From Hemibagrus wyckioides (taxonomy: Eukaryota; Chordata; Actinopteri; Siluriformes; Bagridae): a stretch of 64,000 nucleotides of DNA. A program made the translations under genes and the position numbers. The notes under the pieces are model-generated. The model worked only from the letters and a program-made list of their open reading frames with translations, did no database searches and was not told where the DNA came from. The stretch spans positions 1,964,573-2,028,572 of the forward strand of contig NC_080715.1 of NCBI RefSeq assembly GCF_019097595.1, written 5' to 3'. Shown piece by piece: positions 36,723-46,000 of the stretch (position 1 is its first letter; every line of letters begins with the position of its first letter).

Positions 36723-37116
36723 CAGTAAGCTAGTGGAATGTTAATGGTACATTTACAATCAGTTTCTGGCTGTAAGTCTGATATAAAATTGAGAGTTTAG
36801 AGTTGAGTGTTGAGTGTGGAGTGATTAGTCATTAGTGTTGAGTGTTTAGTGCTGAATGTTAAGTGTTTAGTCTTGAGTATGGAGTCTAGAGTGGTTGGTG
36901 TTTAGTGTTTAAACTCTTTAACCCAACTTGGGGGGTTGGTCAGTGCTGACATTACTCTCTGTCCTGAACTGTACTACAGACTGTACACTGTGCTCCTTAC
37001 ACTCTGGTTTGCACAGGACTCTTTAATACACTTTCCTTATCATCTTTATTACCTTTACATTTTTAGTATTATTACCTTATTACCTGTGTTTGTAGATACT
37101 GCTGATGAATAAGGTT
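36723..37116. other. Array D flank and possible retroelement tail
   Basis: 36790-36910 is a degenerate GTTTAGTGTTGAGTG repeat. 36950-37116 (GTACTACAGACTGTACAC, TTTGCACAGG, GCTGATGAATAAGGTTTC) ends immediately in a TCTA microsatellite, the way many fish LINE and SINE 3' tails do. No coding sequence accompanies it, so family assignment is not possible. Confidence 0.45.

Positions 37117-37195
<79 letters not shown>
37117..37195 (+). repeat. (TCTA)n microsatellite
   Basis: About 19 near-perfect tetranucleotide copies directly after the GATGAATAAGGTTTC motif. Confidence 0.95.
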
Positions 37196-37279
37196 GTCTC
37201 TTTAGTGTTTGGTGTTAAGTGTTAAAATAATCTGATGATAATTATACAGTGTGTGTCTGTGTATCTGAGATTAGAATAA

Positions 37280-37452
37280 TCTGATGTGTGTGTGTGTGAG
37301 AGGGTGTGTGAGAGTGTGAGAGTGTGAGGGGGTGTGTAAGAGTGTGTGTAAGGGTGTGTGTGTGTGACGGTGTGTGAGGGGGTGTGTAAGAGTGTGTGTA
37401 AGGGTGTGTGTGTGTGAGAGAGTGTGTGTAAGGGTGTGTGTGTGTGTGTGAT
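37280..37452 (+). repeat. TG/GAGGG-type short minisatellite
   Basis: Irregular units built from GGGTGTGTAAGAGTGTGTG with TG tracts. A block of about 63 bp appears twice (near 37328 and 37386). Composition and motif resemble array J, but the flanks are not LINE coding sequence. Confidence 0.75.
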
Positions 37453-37565
37453 ACACTGCACCTCCACCTGCTGTGGGTTTCATCTAAATAAACATTTCAG
37501 CTTTATTCAGAAAAAAAACTCTACAGAGCTGTGAGGAGAAAAATCAAACAAATTCATTTCACGCT

Positions 37566-37605
<40 letters not shown>

Positions 37606-38229
37606 TTTCTATCTCAATCTGTATCGTATATTTCTGCGCGTGATTGCTTTCCGGCAATCACAGAGTGTGTAGTAGAGGTGCATTATGGTAACACACACAC
37701 ACACAGAAGAGGTAATTAGTCAGTGGAACCTGGGCACAGATTGATTTGAGGATGAGGAGGAGGAGGAAGGAGCTGAAGCTGAGGGTTCTAACTAATCTTC
37801 TGTGTGTATAGTCCATCACTATACAATAAAACACACACACACACACACATACACACAGTGTGCTGGAAGAAGACAAATGTTGTTGACTATAAAGAGACTC
37901 TTAAACAGTAAACAGTAAACACAGCGTGAGAACATTAGTAGTGTAGGAGTTTCATTATTGTTTTTTTTCTAGAATAACAATCTACACAGTCACACACACA
38001 CACACACACACACTGAGTAGAAACCTAAAATAAGTTTTAATAATTAATAAACAGAAGAAATCCTGTATTTCAGTTTTAGACACTTAACATCTGATGAAAG
38101 ATTCCTAATATTTCTAGATAGAAATCTATCACTGCATCTGCACCTGTCTGGGGAAATGTGAATTAGATGTGAATTAGATGTGAATTATATGTGAATTAGA
38201 TGTTGTTCTGAACACTGAACACTGGTGCA
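37453..38229. other. Intergenic DNA with TG/CA microsatellites
   Basis: (TG)n at about 37568-37601, and (CA)n at about 37689-37704, 37831-37848 and 37992-38011. A TGTGAATTAGA unit is repeated about four times at 38157-38200. Short open frames have no domain. Confidence 0.6.
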
Positions 38230-38525
38230 GACGCGTTTTTCTGAGCTCCGCCAAGCTGACCTAAAATTTCACTAAGTTTGCTAGATTTTTATCCTAAATC
38301 CAGTCCCATATTATAACTTTTTATAATATCTTCATTAGCCGATAGTATCACATAATATTCTCATTCCAAACGCTTTTTATATCACTAGTTTTATTTGTTT
38401 TCCAGATCACCTGCTTATAGCCGGTTAGCCCATTAGCACGCTAACCCATTAGCCCAGCTACCACAAGTTTGTTTGCATTTTTCACTAATTATCTCTGTTG
38501 TAATACTGCTCTTTAACACTTTGTT

Positions 38526-39353
38526 GTGGGTTTGCCTTTGAGTGCAGGTGAGGATTCTTTTGAGCTGCACTCGGTGGATGTGGAGCTGGAAGCCGTGGAG
38601 AAGCAGATCCGCGACCTACAGGTGAAGCAGGCCCAGCTGCAACAGCAGAAAGCCACGCTGGAATCATCCCGGACTGACGCTCACCTGTCCCAGGTAAATC
38701 CGCGGCGTGAAACAAACACTCCCACAACCTCAACTCTGCATATTTCTCTGCCCAGGCCCAGCGCACCTAGCACGTGGCCCACCCAGGTTTTGTTCACTCC
38801 GGCGCCGGGGTACCACGGAGCCTGGATGCAGCAGCAGCGGAAGACATGAGCCAAGCCCCAGCCAAGGACCTCTCCCCCTCCGCCGCCACCCGTTTTCGAG
38901 ATCTTGACCCACAACCGCTTCGGGAAGGTGCGCACTCGCTGTTTTCCTGGTGCTCGTGTTGTTGATGTCGCTGCACAGGTACCCGCGATCCTGAATAAGA
39001 ACATTGGAGCTGTGCTCCTCCATGCTGGCACAAACGACATCAGGCTGAGACAGACGGAGATCCTGAAGAAGGACTTCAGGAGCCTGGTGGACAAGGTTCA
39101 CATCACATCGCCCACGACGAGGATTATCGTGTCAGGACCACTTCCCACGTTCCAGCGAGGAATCGAGAGGTTCAGTAGGCTATTTGCATTTAATGAATGG
39201 TTACAGTGTCTAGACCAGAAATTACCATTTGTTGATAACTGAAATGTTTTCTGGGACCGTCCTAGGCTCTACCGTTATGATGGCCTGCACCCAAGCAGAG
39301 ATGAAACAGCAGTCCTCTCGGACAACATCTCCAGGACACTACGCACCATCTGA
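38526..39353 (+). pseudogene. L2/CR1 ORF1: coiled coil plus SGNH-esterase domain, dead
   Basis: The whole region lies in one frame. Residues about 14-50 form a charged heptad-like helix (VDVELEAVEKQIRDLQVKQA and on), the ORF1 coiled coil used for RNP assembly. After a proline-rich linker, a TGA at 38847, in a position where CGA would give Arg, looks like CpG decay. The SGNH fold follows: GARVVDVAAQ, then LLHAGTNDIR (the block-III Asn), then IVSGPLP. A second TGA at 39240 precedes FWDRPRLYRYDGLHPS, whose DGLH is the catalytic Asp-x-x-His block; the frame ends at 39351. The block-I GDS segment, normally between a THNRF-like and a GKVRT-like stretch, is missing: here these are joined directly, so the nucleophile Ser is gone. 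The start is unclear: codon 38526 is GTG, with an in-frame TAA at 38514. Confidence 0.82.
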
Positions 39354-39446
39354 CTGGTAAGTCATTCCTCAGATCACAATTAGAATAGCTACTGTTCAAC
39401 TCGCTAGACTAATACAAGTTCACACATAACTCGTCCTATAGAAACT

Positions 39447-40253
39447 GTGTCTGTTCCCCGATTAGTGAGATCAAAGGATAAATTCATTAATAACTCTCGA
39501 AATAATCTTATCACAATTAAACCTGACAAAAGCCAAATAGGTAAAGACAAACAATTTCTTAAGTTTGGGCTTCTCAACATTAGATCCCTTGCACCAAAAA
39601 CAATTATTGTTAATGAAATGATCTCAGATTATAGTTTCGACGCACTCTGTCTTACTGAAACCTGGCTTAGACCAAATGAATACATTGGCCTAAATGAGTC
39701 TACTCCATCAGGATATTCGTATAAGCATGAGACTGGTCGTGGTGGTGGCATCGCAACCATCTATAATAATTCTCTTACCATTACTCAGAAAACAGGACCC
39801 AGGTTTAACTCATTTGAAGTGCTTGTCCTTAATGTTGCACTCTCAGACAGGCATAAAAAATCCCTACTATCTCTTGCTCTGGCCACCGTGTACAGACCCC
39901 CGGGGCCCTACGGTGTTTTTCTTAATGAGTTTTCACATTTACTCTCAGATCTTTTGATCAGTTTTGACAAAGTGTTAATTGTAGGAGACTTTAACATTCA
40001 TGTAGACGATGCTAACGATGCGTTAGGACTCGCATTTATAGATTTACTAAATTCCTTTGGGGTTAAACAAAACATTAATAGACCAACTCATCATTTTAAT
40101 CATACTCTAGACTTAGTTATATCACATGGGACTGATGTTACTGATATAACCGTTCTACCTCAAAGCGATGACATCACAGACCATCACCTCTTAGTGTACG
40201 CTCTACCTGTAGAACATATTAGACACGTCTCTCCACGTTATAAACTTTGGTAG
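39447..40253 (+). pseudogene. L2/CR1 ORF2 N-terminus: apurinic-type endonuclease
   Basis: 268 codons with the endonuclease motifs in order: LNIRSL (Asn of the active site), LCLTETWL (catalytic Glu), GRGGGIA, LATVYRPPG, IVGDFNIHVDD (Asp/Asn pair) and DLVISHGTD. DDITDHHLLVY matches the terminal SDH/DHH block. The enzyme nicks target DNA to prime reverse transcription. All expected catalytic residues that I can place are present, so this domain is better preserved than the rest of the element. The frame closes at a TAG (40251), directly after PRYKLW, where the family continues into the linker. The first codon is GTG; the frame is open back to about 39408 without an ATG, so the true start is unknown. 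Confidence 0.87.
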
Positions 40254-40918
40254 AACTATAACTCCGACCACTAAAGACAGATTTACAAGCAATCTGCCAG
40301 ATCTGTCTCAACTTCTTACTAGACCCCGAAATGCAGATGATGTAGATGAAGTAGTATAGACAGACTCTAAAAGCTGCTAGGGCTGAGCATCTGAGCAAAC
40401 TGATTCCAGATTGATGACCAAAACAATCCCAGATTCTTATTTAGTACAGTAGCTAAACTAACAAAACATCAGATTTCTGGAGAGAGTATTCCATCACAGT
40501 TTAGTAGTGAGGACTTTATGAATTTCTTCACTGAAAAAATTGATAGCATTAGGAACACAATATTGGATGTTCAACCATTGACAGCATCCAGTGATCCAGA
40601 CCAGGCTAAAGCTACACACTTAAAGCTACAATGCTTTACCAGTATAGGGCAGGAAGAGCTTTTTAAACTTATCACCACGGCTAAACCAACAACGTGTTTG
40701 TTAGATCCAATTCCAACTAAATTGCTGAAAGAAGTGATACATGCAGCTGGAGAGCCTCTTCTTAATATTATTAACTCCTCATTATTTCTAGGTCATGTTA
40801 TTAAGCCTCTTCTTAAGAAACCGAAACTAGACCCTGATGAAATATCAAATTACAGACCGATTTCAAACCTTCCGTTTATATCAAAAATACTAGAAAAAGT
40901 GGTGTCAGCTCAAGTATG
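40254..40918 (+). pseudogene. L2/CR1 ORF2 linker and RT fingers (first part)
   Basis: From 40254 to about 40517 the linker is broken by stops and a large deletion: TKDRFTSNLPDLSQLLTRPR is followed, after a gap, by RFLFSTVAKLTKHQ. From 40518 the frame is open and reads FMNFFTEKIDSIRNT, then LLDPIPTKLLKE, then the RT fingers motif NYRPISNLPFISKILEKVV. It is cut at 40918 by the inserted LTR-like element. The RT resumes at 41213. Confidence 0.83.
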
Positions 40919-41207
40919 TGTCACGGACATGCCGGTCCCAGCCACACTACCGCGATCACAGTCACCTGAGCTGTAATTGCGTCACCTGCACCTAATTTCC
41001 CTGCACCTATTTAAAGCGCCCACTCATCAGGGACGATGGTGAGTATTGAGTCTGTTTAGTCACGATTACCACGTTTAAGCTTTCTGTTTCATGTGCCAGT
41101 TTAGTTTCGTTTACGTTTACCTGCTGCCTGAGTTTTGCCTTCTGCCTGCTTCCCTCATTAAAGTTGCTGTTTGGAATTTCACTCTGCCTCCGAGTCCGAT
41201 TGTAACA
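40919..41207 (+). mobile_element. Probable solo LTR inserted in the LINE reverse transcriptase
   Basis: A 289-bp foreign segment begins TGTCACGG and ends ATTGTAACA, the TG...CA ends of an LTR. It is flanked by GTATG (40914-40918) and CTATG (41208-41212), a 5-bp target duplication with one mismatch. It carries a TATA-like TATTTAAAG (41009-41017) and an ATTAAA polyadenylation signal (41157-41162), in the right order for U3-R. No internal gag or pol region is present, so it is a solo LTR (Ty3/gypsy-type is likely in fish, but the family is unassigned). A short TIR element is the alternative. Confidence 0.72.
41009..41017 (+). promoter_or_regulatory. Candidate TATA box within the LTR
   Basis: TATTTAAAG lies 74 bp upstream of an ATG (41091) that opens into the LINE RT remnant. 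Position within the LTR-like segment and distance from the following polyadenylation signal fit a pol II promoter. No transcription evidence is available from sequence. Confidence 0.4.
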
Positions 41208-41212
41208 CTATG

Positions 41213-42108
41213 CTCCTTCCTACAGGAAAACAATATCCTTGAAGTATTTCAGTCAGGTTTTAGGCCCCATCATAGTACAGAAACTGCACTAGTTAAAATC
41301 ACTAATGACTTGCTTTTAGCTTCGGACCAAGGCTGCATCTCCATTTTAGTCCTGCTTGATCTTAGTGCTGCATTCCACACTATAGATCATAATGTCCTCA
41401 TAGATCACTTACAAAATCACACAGGTATGCAGGGACAGGCATTAAAATGGTTTAGATCCTACCTGTCTGATCCATACCACTTTGTAGATTTAAATGGAGA
41501 ACTGTCCAGTGTAGTGCCAGTGAAATACGGGGTCCCACAAGGGTCAGTTTTAGGACCTCTGCTTTTCTCAGTATACATGCTTCCATTGGGTAACATCATT
41601 AGAAGGCATGGGATTAGTTTCCATTGTTATGCCGATGATACCCAGTTATATATCTCATCAAAACCAGATGAAATATCTAATTTGTCTAGACTAACTGAGT
41701 GTGTCAAAGATATTAAAGATTGGATGACTGATAATTTTCTATTACTAAATCCTGATAAGACAGAGATATTACTTATTGGTCCAAAAACCAGTACACAGAA
41801 GCTCTCGCAATTCAGCTTGCATCTAGAAGGATGTACTGTTACTACTAGCTCAACAGTGAAAAACCTGGGCTTAATATTAGACAGCAACTTGTCCTTTGAA
41901 AATCATATTTCCAATATCACAAAAACAGCCTTCTTCCATCTTAGAAATATCGCCAAGCTTAGGAACATTTTATCTGTATCTGATACAGATAAACTAGTTC
42001 ATGCATTCCTGACCTCCAGACTGGACTACTGTAATGCATTACTAGGTGTTTGTCCTGCATCTTCAATAAACAAGCTACAGTTAGTCCAGAATGCAGCTGC
42101 CAGAGTTC
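41213..42108 (+). pseudogene. L2/CR1 ORF2 RT palm and thumb (second part)
   Basis: The RT core resumes in the same frame as the part before the LTR. Motifs: FQSGFRPHHSTETAL; motif A LVLLDLSAAFHTIDH (catalytic first Asp kept; the usual second Asp of FDT is His); motif B YGVPQGSVLGPLLFSVYM; motif C FHCYADDTQLYIS with the catalytic YADD; motif D WMTDNFLLLNPDKTEILL; then a thumb region with TSRLDYCNALLGV and KLQLVQNAAARV. It stops at about 42108 where the minus-strand LINE tail begins; the C-terminal domain is lost. An ATG inside the LTR (41091) is in frame, giving an unusually long open chimera to 42155. Confidence 0.88.
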
Positions 42109-42676
42109 AAGATTCAAGATTCAAGAAGCTTTATTGTCATTTCAACCACATATAGCTGACAAAGTACATAGTGAAATGAAACACTGTTTCTCCAGGGCTT
42201 GGTGCTACATAAACATACAACAACAAAGAGTTCAACACAAAAAAACAACACCACAGAGCTAGGACAGAAGTTTGTCTTAGCCACGTAAAGTGCACAGTGT
42301 GCAGCTCGGTGCAAACAGACCATAGACAAGACAGTGCAAAAGACAATAAATACAAGAAAGACAACACAAAATGAACACAGGACACTTAGCGCTGAAAAAG
42401 AAAGAAAAGAACATGTGTAATGGAATGTAAGTGAAAAAAAATAAGATAAAATGAAATGATGTAAAAAAAAATATTGTGCAAAAATACAACAGCAGCGGTT
42501 GAGGTAGTGCAAATAGAAATAAACATAAATATAACTATAGCAGCGGATGACAGGTAGAGATATAAGTAATGAACAATATAAATTGTGTGTGTGTGTGTGT
42601 GTCCACACAGTCAAGAGAGAGTGTGTGTGTATCTGTGTGAGAGAGACAGAGAGTTGTATACAGTTCAGTCCTGAGT

Positions 42677-42737
<61 letters not shown>

Positions 42738-43097
42738 TAGAACAGTTCAGTCCTGGGTGTTGAAGAGCCTGATGGCTTGAACAAAGAAACTGTTACACAG
42801 TCTGGTTGTGAGGCCCGAATGCTCCGGTACCTCTCTCCAGATGGCAGGAGGGTGAAGAGTGTGTGTGAGGGGTGTGTGGGGTGTGTAAGGGTGTGTGTGA
42901 GGGGTGTGTGAGGTGTGTAAGAGTGTGTGTGAGGGGTGTGTGGGATCATCCACAATGCTGTTAGCTCTGCAGATGCAGTGTGTGGAGTAAATGTCTGTGA
43001 TAGAGGGGAGAGAGACTCCGATGATCTTCTCAGCTGTCCTCACTATCTGCTGAAGGGTCTTGCGATCTGAGACGATGCAGTTCCCAAACCCAACTGT
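42109..43097 (-). mobile_element. LINE 3' end, 5'-truncated, minus strand (copy 1)
   Basis: Read on minus: C-terminal coding to 42747, then a 3' UTR of about 640 bp, ending in an AATAAA context and a short tandem tail (repeated CTTGAAT). The tail abuts the truncated L2 at 42108, as expected if this LINE inserted there by target-primed reverse transcription. The 3' UTR holds (TG)n/(GA)n at 42679-42735, bracketed by two copies of ACAGTTCAGTCCTG. The same family occurs at 61200-61550. Clade not assigned. Upstream sequence is replaced by array E from 43098. Confidence 0.8.
42747..43097 (-). pseudogene. LINE ORF2 C-terminal remnant with internal VNTR
   Basis: Minus-strand residues TVGFGNCIVSDRKTLQQIV, RTAEKIIGVSLPSITDIY and ANSIVDDPTHPSHT match the C-terminal region of fish LINE polymerases. 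About three tandem units of roughly 31-34 bp at 42868-42943 then extend the PTHPSHT stretch. LFTLLPSGERYRSIRA follows, then a frame change (near 42815), then TTRLCNSFFVQAIRLFNTQD and the natural stop at 42747-42749. RT core motifs are absent from this copy. Apparent minus frames of more than 2300 codons arise because this remnant is in frame with array E; they are not genes. Confidence 0.8.
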
Positions 43098-46000
43098 GAG
43101 TCTGTACATGGTATGTGAGTGTGAGAGTCTGTACACAGTGTGTGTGAGTCTGTACACTGTGTGTGAGTCTGTACACAGTGTGTGTGAGTGTGAGAGTCTG
43201 TACATGGTGTGTGAGTGTGAGAGTCTGTACATGGTGTGTGAGTGTGAGAGTCTGTACACAGTGTGTGTGAGTCTGTACACAGTGTGTGTGAGTGTGTACA
43301 TTGTGTGTTTGTGTGTACACGGTGTGTGTGTGAGTCTGTACACAGTGTGTGTGAGAGTCTGTACACAGTGTGTGAGTCTGTACACAGTGTGTGAGTCTGT
43401 ACACAGTGTGTGAGTCTGTACACAGTGTGTGAGTCTGTACACAGTGTGTGTGAGAGTCTGTACACAGTGTGTGAGTCTGTACACAGTGTGTGAGTCTGTA
43501 CACAGTGTGTGTGAGTCTGTACACAGTGTGTGTGAGTCTGTACACAGTGTGTGAGTCTGTACACAGTGTGTGTGAGAGTCTGTACACAGTGTGTGTGAGA
43601 GTCTGTACACAGTGTGTGAGTCTGTACACAGTGTGTGTGAGAGTCTGTACACAGTGTGTGAGTCTGTACACAGTGTGTGTGAGAGTCTGTACACAGTGTG
43701 TGTGAGAGTCTGTACACAGTGTGTGAGTCTGTACACAGTGTGTGTGAGAGTCTGTACACAGTGTGTGTGAGAGTCTGTACACAGTGTGTGTGAGAGTCTG
43801 TACACAGTGTGTGTGAGTCTGTACACAGTGTGTGTGTCTGTGAGTCTGTACACAGTGTGTGTGAGTCTGTACACAGTGTGTGTGAGAGTCTGTACACAGT
43901 GTGTGAGTCTGTACACAGTGTGTGTGAGAGTCTGTACACAGTGTGTGTGAGAGTCTGTACACAGTGTGTGAGTCTGTACACAGTGTGTGTGAGTCTGTAC
44001 ACAGTGTGTGAGTCTGTACACAGTGTGTGTGAGAGTCTGTACACAGTGTGTGTGAGAGTCTGTACACAGTGTGTGAGAGTCTGTACACAGTGTGTGTGAG
44101 AGTCTGTACACAGTGTGTGAGTCTGTACACAGTGTGTGTGAGAGTCTGTACACAGTGTGTGAGTCTGTACACAGTGTGTGAGAGTCTGTACACAGTGTGT
44201 GAGTCTGTACACAGTGTGTGTGAGAGTCTGTACACAGTGTGTGAGTCTGTACACAGTGTGTGTGAGAGTCTGTACACAGTGTGTGAGAGTCTGTACACAG
44301 TGTGTGTGAGAGTCTGTACACAGTGTGTGAGTCTGTACACAGTGTGTGTGAGAGTCTGTACACAGTGTGTGAGAGTCTGTACACAGTGTGTGAGTCTGTA
44401 CACAGTGTGTGTGAGTGTGAGAGTCTGTACACAGTGTGTGAGTCTGTACACAGTGTGTGTGAGAGTCTGTACACAGTGTGTGAGTCTGTACACAGTGTGT
44501 GTGAGAGTCTGTACACAGTGTGTGAGTCTGTACACAGTGTGTGTGAGAGTCTGTACACAGTGTGTGTGAGAGTCTGTACACAGTGTGTGAGTCTGTACAC
44601 AGTGTGTGAGTCTGTACACAGTGTGTGTGAGTCTGTACACAGTGTGTGAGAGTCTGTACACAGTGTGTGAGTCTGTACACAGTGTGTGTGAGAGTCTGTA
44701 CACAGTGTGTGACTCTGTACACAGTGTGTGTGAGTCTGTACACAGTGTGTGTCGGTATGCAATGTGTGTGAGTGTGAGAGTCTGTACACAGTGTGAGAGT
44801 CTGTACACCGTGTGTGAGTCTGTACACAGTGTGTGTGAGTCTGTACACAGTGTGTGTGAGAGTCTGTACACAGTGTGTGAGTCTGTACACAGTGTGTGTG
44901 AGTCTGTACACAGTGTGTGAGTCTGTACACAGTGTGTGTGAGAGTCTGTACACAGTGTGTGAGAGTCTGTACACAGTGTGTGTGAGAGTCTGTACACAGT
45001 GTGTGAGTCTGTACACAGTGTGTGTGAGAGTCTGTACACAGTGTGTGAGTCTGTACACAGTGTGTGTGAGAGTCTGTACACAGTGTGTGAGTCTGTACAC
45101 AGTGTGTGTGAGTCTGTACACAGTGTGTGTGAGAGTCTGTACACAGTGTGTGTGAGAGTCTGTACACAGTGTGTGAGTCTGTACACAGTGTGTGTGAGAG
45201 TCTGTACACAGTGTGTGAGAGTCTGTACACAGTGTGTGTGAGAGTCTGTACACAGTGTGTGAGTCTGTACACAGTGTGTGTGAGAGTCTGTACACAGTGT
45301 GTGTGAGAGTCTGTACACAGTGTGTGTGAGTCTGTACACAGTGTGTGTGAGAGTCTGTACACAGTGTGTGTGAGAGTCTGTACACAGTGTGTGAGTCTGT
45401 ACACAGTGTGTGTGAGAGTCTGTACACAGTGTGTGAGTCTGTACACAGTGTGTGTGAGAGTCTGTACACAGTGTGTGAGTCTGTACACAGTGTGTGTGAG
45501 TCTGTACACAGTGTGTGAGTCTGTACACAGTGTGTGTGAGAGTCTGTACACAGTGTGTGAGTCTGTACACAGTGTGTGTGAGTCTGTACACAGTGTGTGT
45601 GAGAGTCTGTACACAGTGTGTGTGAGAGTCTGTACACAGTGTGTGTGAGAGTCTGTACACAGTGTGTGAGTCTGTACACAGTGTGTGTGAGAGTCTGTAC
45701 ACAGTGTGTGAGTCTGTACACAGTGTGTGTGAGAGTCTGTACACAGTGTGTGAGTCTGTACACAGTGTGTGTGAGAGTCTGTACACAGTGTGTGTGAGAG
45801 TCTGTACACAGTGTGTGTGAGAGTCTGTACACAGTGTGTGTGAGAGTCTGTACACAGTGTGTGTGAGAGTCTGTACACAGTGTGTGAGTCTGTACACAGT
45901 GTGTGTGAGAGTCTGTACACAGTGTGTGAGTCTGTACACAGTGTGTGTGAGAGTCTGTACACAGTGTGTGAGTCTGTACACAGTGTGTGTGAGAGTCTGT

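Larger units (their letters stand above)
38230..42108 (+). mobile_element. L2/CR1-clade non-LTR retrotransposon, decayed and interrupted
   Basis: In order: probable 5' UTR (start uncertain), ORF1 with coiled coil and SGNH-esterase domain, then ORF2 with an apurinic-type endonuclease and a reverse transcriptase. This layout is that of vertebrate L2/CR1 elements. Damage includes stops in ORF1, loss of the esterase serine block, stops and a deletion between endonuclease and RT, a probable solo LTR in the RT at 40919, and loss of everything after the RT thumb, where the 3' end of a minus-strand LINE abuts at about 42108. It cannot retrotranspose on its own. Confidence 0.88.

Noticed and set aside
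32267..36744. Array D open frames on both strands (up to 323 codons)
   Set aside because: A 16-bp stop-free unit opens every register of both strands; openness carries no coding information.
38904..39242. A separate host SGNH-hydrolase gene
   Set aside because: It sits in one frame with the LINE coiled coil upstream and directly before the LINE endonuclease, so it is the LINE ORF1 domain.
41627..41887. 86-codon minus frame
   Set aside because: Antisense shadow of the L2/CR1 reverse transcriptase.
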